Positions 1 through 7,030 of a stretch of 32,299 nucleotides of DNA are shown piece by piece. The translations under genes were made by a program, and so were the position numbers. Every line of letters starts with the position of its first letter. Position 1 is the first letter of the stretch. The stretch comes from Gemmatimonadaceae bacterium (GTDB taxonomy: Bacteria; Gemmatimonadota; Gemmatimonadetes; Gemmatimonadales; Gemmatimonadaceae). The stretch spans positions 1 to 32,299 of the forward strand of contig JAICOJ010000031.1 of NCBI GenBank assembly GCA_025930755.1. The letters are read 5' to 3'. The notes beneath the pieces are model-generated. The model was not told where the DNA came from. It searched no databases and was given only the letters and a program-made list of their open reading frames with translations.

Positions 1-37
1 AGCGGGCGAGACCCGCATCCGCGGCGTTGGAATGTCA

Positions 38-162
38 ACGGGGTCAGGGACAAGCGTCAGGTAGCAGGGGTTGTCAGGGATAAGGTGTGAGGGGAACCGC
101 GCGCCACCATGACACCTACCGCCCCGACCCCCCCTGATCCCTGACTCTGACCCCTGATTCCT
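38..162. repeat. Degenerate inverted repeat, GTCAGGGATCAGG-type units
   Basis: The left part (about 38-84) has several copies of GTCAGGGA/GTCAGG-like units. The right part (about 130-160) has the complementary CCTGATCCCTGACTC-type units. The arms are imperfect and the centre is not strongly structured. It uses the same unit family as the far better preserved elements at 13981-14112 and 27719-27866, so I read it as a decayed member. It lies just beyond the 3' end of tRNA-Ser, where it could act as a terminator. Bases 1-37 hold nothing I can recognise. Confidence 0.55.
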
Positions 163-163
163 A

Positions 164-254
164 CGGAGAGGGAGGGATTCGAACCCTCGATAGGGCTTTT
201 CAACCCTATAACGGTTTAGCAAACCGCCGCCTTCAGCCTCTCGGCCACCTCTCC
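164..254 (-). tRNA. tRNA-Ser (anticodon GCU)
   Basis: Read on the minus strand, the acceptor stem GGAGAGG (254-248) pairs with CCTCTCC (171-165), followed by discriminator G at 164. The anticodon stem CGGTTT/AAACCG encloses GCT, which reads AGC/AGU serine codons. The T arm has GAGGG-TTCGAAT-CCCTC. A long variable arm (ATAGGG...CCCTAT), diagnostic of class II tRNAs such as Ser, lies between the anticodon and T arms. The 91-nt body is normal for tRNA-Ser. CCA is not encoded; the next bases read TAG, so it must be added after transcription. Confidence 0.96.
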
Positions 255-354
255 AGGTCCGCCGCGGCGGAACCCGAAATCTAACGGCGATCGAGATGCG
301 CAGTCAACGCGATGACATCATCGTGTACGCATTGCGCGGGCGGGTCTCCCCGGC

Positions 355-383
355 TTGACCCTTCTGGCCGTGCGTGTCAGAAT
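355..383 (+). promoter_or_regulatory. Candidate sigma-70-type promoter for the TonB receptor
   Basis: TTGACC at 355-360 is followed by a 17-nt spacer and CAGAAT at 378-383, a fair match to -35/-10 consensus with ideal spacing. It lies in the otherwise gene-free 255-529 stretch and points toward the receptor start at 530, implying a leader of about 140 nt. I see no other ordered element in this stretch. The call is by inspection only. Confidence 0.42.
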
Positions 384-529
384 CATCCAGCCCGAACGCC
401 CCCGCCTTCCCCCCATCCGCGGAACGCGCGGCTCACATGCCGCGATGTTTTGGAACCGCCGCGCCATTCCGGCGCGTTGCACGTTCATCCCCGCACGCCT
501 CACGCTCCCGCCATACGGAGGCAGGTCGC

Positions 530-3292
530 ATGTCCGCACACGGTGTTTCGCCGAAGTACTCATTGGTGACCCTGCGTCGTCGCATGACGGCGTCGTTTGC
601 CCTTCTCCTGACGGTGGCGGCGTCGGCAGGTGCTCAGGCGATGGGAACGGTTACCGGTCGCGTCACCGATGCCTCGTCAGGCAATCCGGTGGCCGACGCC
701 CAGGTCCGCGTCGTCGGTTCGACGGCGGGTGTCATGACCCGGACCGACGGTACCTATCGGCTCGTCATCGCGCCCGGACGTTACGAGCTCCGCGTCTCAC
801 GCATTGGATATGCTGCCGCGCGCGATTCGGTCATCGTGGATGCCGCCGTGACGGTGACGAAGGACTTCCGACTCGATCAAACGGGACTCTCACTCGATCA
901 GATCGTGGTGGTGGGCTCGCGTCGCCCGGATCGCACGGCCGTCGAGGCACCGGTGCCGATCGACGTGTTGTCCGCCGAAGACCTGCAGAACACCGGCTTG
1001 ACGGAGACGAGCCAGGTCATCCAAATGCTCGCTCCGTCGTTCAATTTCCCGCGCCCATCGGTCAATGACGGCACCGACCACGTGCGCCCGGCGACACTCC
1101 GCGGTCTCGGTCCGGATCAGGTGCTGGTGCTGGTCAACGGCAAGCGCCGTCACACGACGGCACTGGTGCACGTCAATGGCTCCGTGGGTCGCGGGTCGAC
1201 GAGCGTGGATCTCAACGCGATTCCGGTGAGCGCCATCGAGCGCATCGAGATCCTTCGAGACGGCGCTGCCGCGCAGTACGGATCCGACGCCATTGCGGGC
1301 GTGATCAACGTGGTCCTTCGCTCCGACGCGCACCGCTCCATTTCGGCGAGCCTCGGTCAGACCACCGAGGGCGATGGCCGCGTCACGCAGGCGCAGGCCA
1401 ACTATGGCGTCGGGTTCGCCAACAACGGCGTGTTCCATATCAGCGGCGAGTTCCGCGATCGCGACAGCACGAACCGCGCGCGACCCGACCTAACGCCGCA
1501 GTGCACCGGCCCGGGCTGGACGTCGCCGGTTCCAAACTGCGTCGAAGGGCCGAAGCAGAGCTGGCAGGGAGATGCCGACACCCGCGATTGGGGCGTCTTC
1601 GCGAACACGTCGCTCCCCTTCGGAAGCGGGATGGAGTTCTACGGGTTTGGGGGGTACAGCCAGCGTGAAGGCATTGCGGCCGGCTTCTACCGTCGGGCGT
1701 TCGACGACCGCACGGTCCGGGCGGTGTATCCCAACGGCTTCCTGCCGTTGATCAGCAGCGACATTGCCGACGCCTCTCTGTCCGCGGGCGTTCGTGGTGT
1801 GGCGGCAGGATGGAGCTGGGACCTCGGCGGTGTCTACGGGCAGAACGGATTCGAATTCGGCGTGCACAACAGCATCAACACGTCGATGGGCGTGAATAGC
1901 CCCCGCGATTTTTACGCGGGCGCGCTCCGCTTCAACCAGATGACGTTCAATGGCGACATCACCCGGCAGTTCACGACGGGGATTGGTCTCATGAACGTGG
2001 CGGCCGGCGCCGAGTTCCGCCGCGACAACTTCAAGCTCGAGCGCGGCGATGAGGACTCGTACCGCGTGGGCCCCTTCGACATCCTCGACGGGCCCAACGC
2101 GGGGCGGCCTGCCGCGCCCTTTGCGCAGGTCTTCCCCGGATTCCGGCCGGAAGATGAAACCGACGCTTCGCGAAACAACGTTGCGGGATACGTCGACCTC
2201 GAGCTCTCCCCAACGGATCAGCTACTCGTCAGCCTCGCCGGGCGTGCCGAGCGCTACAGCGATTTCGGAAGCACGACGGATGTGAAGGCGGCACTCCGCT
2301 ACGAGCTGCTGCGCGGACTGGCGGTTCGCGGGGCGATGCAAACCGGCTTTCGAGCCCCATCCCTCGGTCAGTCCTATTTTTCGGCGGTGTCGACCAACTT
2401 CATCATCGTGAGCGGCGTGAGCACGCCGTTCGAGATCCGCACGTTCGCCGTCGGGAGTCTCGGTGGTCGGCTGCTGGGCGCAGTGCCACTCAAGCCTGAG
2501 GAGTCCGAGGGGGTCAGTGCCGGCATCACCTTCAATCCAGTTCGGTTCTTCTCCCTCACGGCCGACTGGTACCGGGTCAACATCGACGATCGCATCGTGC
2601 TGTCGGGCAACTTCATCGACTCGACAGTGGCCAATCTGCTGGAGGACAACGGCATCGTGGGCGTGAGCGGTGCGCGCTACTTCACCAACGCCATCAACAC
2701 GCGCACGACGGGGCTGGACATAGTCGCCAGCCTCGCCGTCGACTTGAACACGAAGGGGCTGGTGCGGTTCACCGCGGGCTTCAACGAGAATCGAACGAAA
2801 GTGCTTCAGGTCGATCCGACGCCGCCGCAGCTCGCGGCGGTCAGCGCGGCTTTGTTCGACCGCACTGAGCGCTCGCGCCTGGAGGAAGGACAGCCTCGCA
2901 ATCGCATCTCCCTGACGTCGACATACGACCTCAATCGTTTCGGCCTCATGGCTCACACGAGCCGCTACGGCAAGTTCGTGAGCCGGCCCAGCCAAACGAA
3001 CCCGGCGAACGACCAGGTCTTCCAGCCGAAGTGGATTACCGACCTTTCGCTTTCGTACAAGCTCACGAGCCAGTTTTCGCTCGCCTTGAGCGGGTCGAAC
3101 ATCTTCGACGTCTATCCGGACACGAACATCACGCCTAACCAGACCCGGGGGATCTACCTGTACAACGGCCTCACCCCGTTCGGATTCAACGGCGCGTTCT
3201 GGTCGGTGCGGGCGACGTACGAATACTCGCGCATTCCGTTTCTCAGTCGGCGTAAGAACGGCTCGGCGCCGATGAAGTCGGACGACGAATAG
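530..3292 (+). CDS. TonB-dependent outer-membrane receptor with carboxypeptidase-regulatory-like N-terminus
   Basis: This is an outer-membrane, TonB/ExbB-energised transporter of about 920 residues; the substrate cannot be read from sequence. The start at 530 follows GGAGG at 517-521 with 8-nt spacing, and gives a signal peptide ending near SAGAQA. A carboxypeptidase-regulatory-like domain follows (TVTGRVTDASSGNPVADAQV), then a plug domain with the typical LRGLGPDQVLVLVNGKRR and RIEILRDGAAAQYGSDAIAG motifs. The rest is a beta-barrel with many alternating aromatic strands. The frame is open upstream to 374, but that extension is low-complexity and contains the promoter. It is alone on its strand and ends in a convergent hairpin shared with glnB. 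SusC-like architecture suggests a large organic substrate or siderophore; the inference is weak. Confidence 0.93.
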   Translation: MSAHGVSPKYSLVTLRRRMTASFALLLTVAASAGAQAMGTVTGRVTDASSGNPVADAQVRVVGSTAGVMTRTDGTYRLVIAPGRYELRVSRIGYAAARDSVIVDAAVTVTKDFRLDQTGLSLDQIVVVGSRRPDRTAVEAPVPIDVLSAEDLQNTGLTETSQVIQMLAPSFNFPRPSVNDGTDHVRPATLRGLGPDQVLVLVNGKRRHTTALVHVNGSVGRGSTSVDLNAIPVSAIERIEILRDGAAAQYGSDAIAGVINVVLRSDAHRSISASLGQTTEGDGRVTQAQANYGVGFANNGVFHISGEFRDRDSTNRARPDLTPQCTGPGWTSPVPNCVEGPKQSWQGDADTRDWGVFANTSLPFGSGMEFYGFGGYSQREGIAAGFYRRAFDDRTVRAVYPNGFLPLISSDIADASLSAGVRGVAAGWSWDLGGVYGQNGFEFGVHNSINTSMGVNSPRDFYAGALRFNQMTFNGDITRQFTTGIGLMNVAAGAEFRRDNFKLERGDEDSYRVGPFDILDGPNAGRPAAPFAQVFPGFRPEDETDASRNNVAGYVDLELSPTDQLLVSLAGRAERYSDFGSTTDVKAALRYELLRGLAVRGAMQTGFRAPSLGQSYFSAVSTNFIIVSGVSTPFEIRTFAVGSLGGRLLGAVPLKPEESEGVSAGITFNPVRFFSLTADWYRVNIDDRIVLSGNFIDSTVANLLEDNGIVGVSGARYFTNAINTRTTGLDIVASLAVDLNTKGLVRFTAGFNENRTKVLQVDPTPPQLAAVSAALFDRTERSRLEEGQPRNRISLTSTYDLNRFGLMAHTSRYGKFVSRPSQTNPANDQVFQPKWITDLSLSYKLTSQFSLALSGSNIFDVYPDTNITPNQTRGIYLYNGLTPFGFNGAFWSVRATYEYSRIPFLSRRKNGSAPMKSDDE

Positions 3293-3305
3293 CAGGCCCC
3301 CAAGA

Positions 3306-3410
3306 GACCTGACGGCATTACCACGGAGGCACAGAGGACGGCGACCTGCAATACACTTGCAGGTCGCCGTCCTCTGTGCCTCTGTGCCTCTGTGGCAGTG
3401 CCGTTAGGTC
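3306..3410. terminator. Long perfect hairpin between convergent genes (GGCACAGAG units)
   Basis: The core arms at 3326-3351 and 3357-3382 are complementary over 26 consecutive base pairs around a 5-nt loop. The outer flanks (GACCTGACGGCATTACC against the complement of GGCAGTGCCGTTAGGTC) continue the symmetry with few mismatches. The right arm carries an extra 8-nt unit (TGTGCCTC) that the left lacks, so the arms grow by unit duplication. It sits between the convergent stops of the TonB receptor and glnB and would fold as a bidirectional terminator, but there is no U tract. Confidence 0.75.
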
Positions 3411-3423
3411 CTGCGCGACGGTC

Positions 3424-3783
3424 CTAGTCCGCCTCGGCGAGGGGCGTCACGGCGCCCTCATCGACCTCTCCGGTGCGAATACGGTGCACCCGCTCCACCG
3501 GCAGCACGAAGATCTTCCCGTCGCCGACTTCGCCCGTTCGCGCCGAGCTCATGATGGCGCGGACCGTCGGCTCCACGAAATGGTTCGAGACACCGATCTC
3601 GAAGCGTACCTTGTCCTGAAGCTCCATCTTGACCGTCGTCCCACGATAGGTCTCGACTCGCTCGAGCTCGCCGCCGTGGCCTTGCACGCGAGACACGGTC
3701 AGGCCGCGCACCTCGGCGCGGAACAGCGCTTCGAGCACCTCGTTCGCCTGCTCGGGGCGCACGATCGCGACAATGAGCTTCAT
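3424..3783 (-). CDS. glnB: PII-family signalling protein lacking the uridylylation tyrosine
   Basis: This 119-residue trimeric PII protein senses ATP/ADP and 2-oxoglutarate and typically gates the AmtB channel. It aligns without gaps to E. coli GlnB numbering. The B-loop GDGKIFV (87-93), the RIRTGE C-terminal motif and Lys58 are present. Position 51, the uridylylated Tyr of proteobacterial PII, is Val, and position 39, normally the Gln that helps hold Mg-ATP-2-oxoglutarate, is Glu. Its ATG overlaps the amtB stop by 4 nt, the usual amtB-glnK pairing. Control by uridylylation is therefore unlikely and ligand binding may be altered. Whether to call it GlnB or GlnK cannot be decided. Confidence 0.93.
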   Translation of the reverse strand: MKLIVAIVRPEQANEVLEALFRAEVRGLTVSRVQGHGGELERVETYRGTTVKMELQDKVRFEIGVSNHFVEPTVRAIMSSARTGEVGDGKIFVLPVERVHRIRTGEVDEGAVTPLAEAD

Positions 3784-5066
3784 GGTTGGCTCTCCGGCGT
3801 AGTGGCCCCTTGCACGAGGAGGACGGCGCCTTCGCCGTGTGTATAGGCCTCCTCGCCGTGTTGCGTGATGTCCATCCCGATCGCCTCATCGCGCCCCTGG
3901 CTGCGCAGGGGCATCGCCAGCCCGATCAGCTTGAGCAGAAGCGCGGTCGCAACGCCGCTGTAAAGCATCGCGGCGGCGACTCCGAGTGCCTGCAGGAGGA
4001 CCTGCCGTGGGTTCCCCGCGAGCAATCCGTCGACCCCGCCCGCGGCCGCCGTCGCGAACACACCGGTGAGCAGTGCGCCGGTGGCGCCGCCCAGTCCGTG
4101 CGCCGCGACGACGTCGAGCGAGTCATCGAGCCTCGTGCGCGAGCGCCACAGGATCCCGAAGTAGGAGGGAAGGGCGGCGATCGCGCCGATGGCCATCGCG
4201 GCGAGGGGCGAGACGAATCCCGCCGCCGGCGTGATGGCGACGAGGCCAACGACGATTCCCGTCGCGGCGCCCACCGCGGTCGTCCGCCTGGTGCGCGCGA
4301 GATCGACCAGCATCCAGGCCAGCAGCGTCGCCGCCGGAGCCAGCATCGTGTTGACGAACGCCAGCACCGCCCCGCGGTTGACGCCTAACGCGCTTCCCCC
4401 GTTGAACCCGAACCACCCAAACCAGAGCAACGCCGCGCCGAGGATGACGTACGGCACGTTGTGCGGGAGGAGCGCCTGGCGTGCGTAGTCCTTGCGCGGC
4501 CGAATGAGGATCGCGGCAACCAGCGCGGCCGTTCCCGCATTCACGTGCACCACCGTGCCTCCGGCGTAATCGAGAACGCCGAGGCGACCGAGCCATCCGC
4601 CGCCCCACACCCAGTGCGCCACGGGCGCGTAGACGCCGAGCGTCCAGAGGGCGACGAAGATGAGATAGGGGCCGAACCGCTTGCGCTCGACGATCGCTCC
4701 GGAGATGAGCGCGGCCGTGATGATCGCGAACGTACCCTGGTAGGCCATGAAGAGCAGGTGGGGAATCGTCCCGCGCGTCTCGAGACCGACCCCGCGCAGC
4801 AACGCGTAGCCCGTGCCCCCGATGAACCCGGATCCGTCCGCGAAGGCGAGTGAGTAGCCGAGCAGCGCCCAGACGATCCCCGCCACACCTAACGCGGCAA
4901 TGCTCATCATCATCGTGTTGAGCGCATTCTTCGCCCGCACGAGCCCGCCGTAAAAGAAGCCAAGGGCCGGCGTCATGAGCAGCACGAGCGCCGTGGCGAC
5001 CAGCATCCATACCGTGTCCGGCGCGCTCATGTCCGTGGGCGCGCCGGCCTGGAGGAGCAGGATCAT
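3780..5066 (-). CDS. amtB: Ammonium transporter (Amt family)
   Basis: This 428-residue inner-membrane channel conducts ammonium and has about eleven hydrophobic segments. It carries the Amt signature DYAGGTVVHVNAG with the first pore histidine at H174 and the second in DVVAAHGLGG at H323. The C-terminal GMDITQHGEEAY cytoplasmic motif, needed for coupling to PII, is intact. The start ATG overlaps the mgsA stop by 4 nt; Met13 (MSAPDTVWML) is an alternative start just before the first membrane segment. Its stop overlaps glnB in the same way, so all three are probably translated from one message. Confidence 0.96.
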   Translation of the reverse strand: MILLLQAGAPTDMSAPDTVWMLVATALVLLMTPALGFFYGGLVRAKNALNTMMMSIAALGVAGIVWALLGYSLAFADGSGFIGGTGYALLRGVGLETRGTIPHLLFMAYQGTFAIITAALISGAIVERKRFGPYLIFVALWTLGVYAPVAHWVWGGGWLGRLGVLDYAGGTVVHVNAGTAALVAAILIRPRKDYARQALLPHNVPYVILGAALLWFGWFGFNGGSALGVNRGAVLAFVNTMLAPAATLLAWMLVDLARTRRTTAVGAATGIVVGLVAITPAAGFVSPLAAMAIGAIAALPSYFGILWRSRTRLDDSLDVVAAHGLGGATGALLTGVFATAAAGGVDGLLAGNPRQVLLQALGVAAAMLYSGVATALLLKLIGLAMPLRSQGRDEAIGMDITQHGEEAYTHGEGAVLLVQGATTPESQP

Positions 5067-5515
5067 CCGGCGAGGCCGGTGGGCGTCAGGCGGCGCACCT
5101 TCTCGGTCGGATCGTTGACGAGTCGCTGATACTCTTCGCGCATGAGTGGCGAGGAGAGCATGAAGTCCGCCGAGGCCCGATTGCAGGCGATCGGAATGTT
5201 ATAGACGACGGCGATGCGCAGGAGGGCCTTCACGTCGACGTCGTGCGGATGCGGCTCGAGAGGATCCCAGAAGAAGATCACGAAATCGATTCTCCCCTCG
5301 GCGATGCCGGCGCCGACCTGCTGGTCCCCACCCAGCGGGCCGCTGAAGAACCGGGTGATCTCGAGGTCCAGCTCGGAGCCGAGGACCTCGCCCGTCGTCC
5401 CGGTGGCGAACAGCTGGTGGCCGGCGAGCGTGCCGCGGTTGTATCGCGCCCAGTCGAGCAGGTCGTCCTTGCAGTTGTCGTGGGCGATGAGCGCGATGCG
5501 CTTCACGTCGCGCAT
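5063..5515 (-). CDS. mgsA: Methylglyoxal synthase
   Basis: It converts dihydroxyacetone phosphate to methylglyoxal and phosphate, a glycolytic overflow route that frees phosphate. From the ATG at 5515 it is 150 residues, matching the roughly 150 of the family. The catalytic pattern is intact: AHD with H12, SGPLGGDQQVG with D64, FFWDPL with D84 and PHPHDVDVKALLR with H91. A longer form from ATG 5575 is possible, because GAGGG lies 5 nt upstream of it; that would add a basic 20-residue N-terminus. It leads an operon with amtB and glnB, an unusual partner set. The upstream leader holds a hairpin and a short reading frame. Confidence 0.93.
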   Translation of the reverse strand: MRDVKRIALIAHDNCKDDLLDWARYNRGTLAGHQLFATGTTGEVLGSELDLEITRFFSGPLGGDQQVGAGIAEGRIDFVIFFWDPLEPHPHDVDVKALLRIAVVYNIPIACNRASADFMLSSPLMREEYQRLVNDPTEKVRRLTPTGLAG

Positions 5516-5608
5516 GTAGATGGATCGTCGTCGTGGGGGGTGGCCGTCCGTTGCGGCCAGTCTGCTGGTGACCATGGGAACCCTCGAGAGTGAAGTGACC
5601 ACAAACGA

Positions 5609-5643
5609 CTCGCCCCCGCGTCGGTAGTGAGCGCGGGGGCGAG
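5609..5643 (-). promoter_or_regulatory. Perfect 12-bp GC-rich stem-loop in the mgsA leader
   Basis: CTCGCCCCCGCG (5609-5620) pairs perfectly with 5632-5643 around an 11-nt loop. It lies between the 28-codon reading frame ending at 5670 and the mgsA starts. On the minus strand it is followed by only a TTT, so it is a weak terminator at most. It could be an attenuator for mgsA-amtB-glnB or the terminator of a short upstream transcript. Confidence 0.5.
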
Positions 5644-5669
5644 AACTGCGAACGACCAACGTCGACCCA

Positions 5670-5756
5670 TTATCCGCGCGTGAGTGATCCCGTCCCCAGG
5701 AGATTGAGGACGAAGAAGACGTACTGCGGCTTGGTGCTCGTCGAGACGCTGGTCAC
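5670..5756 (-). CDS. Possible 28-residue leader peptide or gene remnant
   Basis: A GTG-initiated frame of 28 codons plus TAA encodes a Ser/Thr-rich start followed by a hydrophobic stretch (YVFFVLNLLG). It begins about where transcription would start from the candidate promoter at 5763-5791, so a leaderless start is conceivable. The next downstream elements are the 12-bp hairpin and mgsA. I do not recognise the peptide. It may equally be the tail of a decayed gene, since an in-frame stop lies just two codons upstream of the GTG. Confidence 0.3.
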   Translation of the reverse strand: MTSVSTSTKPQYVFFVLNLLGTGSLTRG

Positions 5757-5762
5757 GAATGC

Positions 5763-5791
5763 AAGTTAGGTTTGACCAGGTGGGGGGTCAA
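5763..5791 (-). promoter_or_regulatory. Candidate promoter for the mgsA-amtB-glnB operon
   Basis: On the minus strand TTGACC (5791-5786) is separated by 17 nt from TAACTT (5768-5763). The -35 is good, the -10 is weak. The start point would fall near 5756, giving about 240 nt of leader before mgsA. It lies in the 5757-5857 gap after the beta-propeller lipoprotein gene; I see nothing else ordered in that gap. Confidence 0.35.
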
Positions 5792-5857
5792 GCGAAGCGT
5801 GTGTCATGAGTGTAACGAGCATCACAGTCGAGCAGGGTGGTGGCGACACCGCCGCGG

Positions 5858-6862
5858 CTACCACTCGATGACGTAGATGCGAGGAATGGTGAACGCGAGC
5901 AGCGCCCGCCTGCCTGGAAGCGCAAACAACCGATAGACACCGCCCGGGAGTGCGAGCGACCACAAGGTAGCGCGATCGCTCAACCGGACCTCGCGCAGCT
6001 GACCCTCCGCCGAGAGAAAGGCAGTTTGGCCATCTGGAGCGAGCGTTGTCGGATGCGCCATCGTGTCCCGGATGAACAGCGTGTCGGACGACAACGTATC
6101 GGCGGCATAGTCGAGCACGACGTTCCCCACCAGGAACCGATTGCCATCGCTGCTGGCGGAGACCGAGGGCCCGTACTGGTCGACGGTTCCCTTGCTCGGC
6201 GTGAAGGAGGATGCCGCGGCGTCGTACACGCGGGCGAGCGTCGGACAGCATGAATCGTCGATGAGCATCAGCGCGCGCGACCGGTTCGCGGCGCGAACGA
6301 GCTTCACGTCCTCCGTCACGCAGTCCAGACCGGTGCGGACTTCTTCTGCGCCCGTCGGAAGATGAAGCAGCAGCATCCGTCCCGCGCCACACCCCGATAT
6401 GTACCGGGGATCGGTCAATGCCATCAGCGCGTGGCCGGAGCTCAACACCTTGACGGAGACGGGATGCATCTCCAGGGAATCCGCCCGCTCGAGGCGATGC
6501 ATCTCCATCGCGGGGGCCTGGCCGCTCACGTCCGCGATCGCGATCACTCCCAGCATCGCCGAGGCGATGAAGAGGGAATCTCCCGTCGCGGACAGATCGA
6601 TTCCTAATGGTTTGAACGGAAGGACCAGCGGCTGGTCGTAGGTCAGTCGGTCCAGGTCGAGGATCGCGATGCGCGAGCTGTCCTGGTGGGATAGATACAG
6701 GAGGTCGCGCACCGGATCGTAGGCCAGGTCGCGCACGACGCCGCTCACGGTTACGCTGTCCGCCAGGCGCGCGGCGAGTGCCGGGGGGGAGCCTGGATCG
6801 GCGCACGCGGCGATTGCCAACGCGATGGCCGGTACCGCTCGTGTCAGCTGGGGTAGCGGCAT
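5858..6862 (-). CDS. Beta-propeller-type lipoprotein (YncE/40-residue-repeat-like)
   Basis: A 334-residue putative lipoprotein: a short signal peptide ends in the lipobox-like LAIAAC, then come repeated units of the type VRDLAYDPVRDLLYLSHQ and IAILDLDRL, characteristic of YncE/NHL-like propeller proteins. The ligand and function are unknown. The frame is open further up to 6922, but that would run into the tRNA-Ser gene, so I place the start at the ATG at 6862. No strong Shine-Dalgarno is visible. Several cysteines (SGCGAGR, LDCVTED, DDSCCPT) are unusual for a propeller and could form disulfides outside the cytoplasm. Confidence 0.7.
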   Translation of the reverse strand: MPLPQLTRAVPAIALAIAACADPGSPPALAARLADSVTVSGVVRDLAYDPVRDLLYLSHQDSSRIAILDLDRLTYDQPLVLPFKPLGIDLSATGDSLFIASAMLGVIAIADVSGQAPAMEMHRLERADSLEMHPVSVKVLSSGHALMALTDPRYISGCGAGRMLLLHLPTGAEEVRTGLDCVTEDVKLVRAANRSRALMLIDDSCCPTLARVYDAAASSFTPSKGTVDQYGPSVSASSDGNRFLVGNVVLDYAADTLSSDTLFIRDTMAHPTTLAPDGQTAFLSAEGQLREVRLSDRATLWSLALPGGVYRLFALPGRRALLAFTIPRIYVIEW

Positions 6863-6895
6863 AGAGGAGGCAGGCAAGCGCCCGAAGGACGAACA

Positions 6896-6981
6896 CGGAG
6901 GGCGTGGGACTCGAACCCACAAGGGCGGTGAAGCCCGCCGGTTTTCAAGACCGGTGCCTTACCAGTTAGGTCTAGCCCTCC
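6896..6981 (-). tRNA. tRNA-Ser (anticodon UGA)
   Basis: On the minus strand GGAGGGC (6981-6975) pairs with GCCCTCC (6903-6897), with discriminator G at 6896. The anticodon stem CCGGT/ACCGG encloses loop CTTGAAA, anticodon TGA, reading UCA and wobble serine codons. The variable arm GGGC...GCCC and T arm GTGGG-TTCGAGT-CCCAC are intact. CCA is not encoded. It stands between the DUF2723 gene and the propeller lipoprotein, all on the minus strand. Its D arm contains one copy of the recurring CCTAAC word. Confidence 0.96.
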
Positions 6982-7030
6982 ACCGGGAAATCTAGCGGCG
7001 TCTGGCGCCTTTTGGGAGGTCCGCCATCGG

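Noticed and set aside
374-529. Longer N-terminus for the TonB receptor
   Set aside because: The extension lacks a signal peptide, is low-complexity, contains the candidate promoter, and ends before a clear Shine-Dalgarno at 517-521.
355-1068. Large overlapping frames opposite or across real genes (for example 355-1068, 7116-9845, 17585-19867)
   Set aside because: They are Arg-rich shadow frames expected in high-GC DNA, with no domain and full overlap by well-supported genes.
6863-6922. Longer start of the propeller lipoprotein
   Set aside because: It would overlap the tRNA-Ser gene and hide the lipoprotein signal at 6862.
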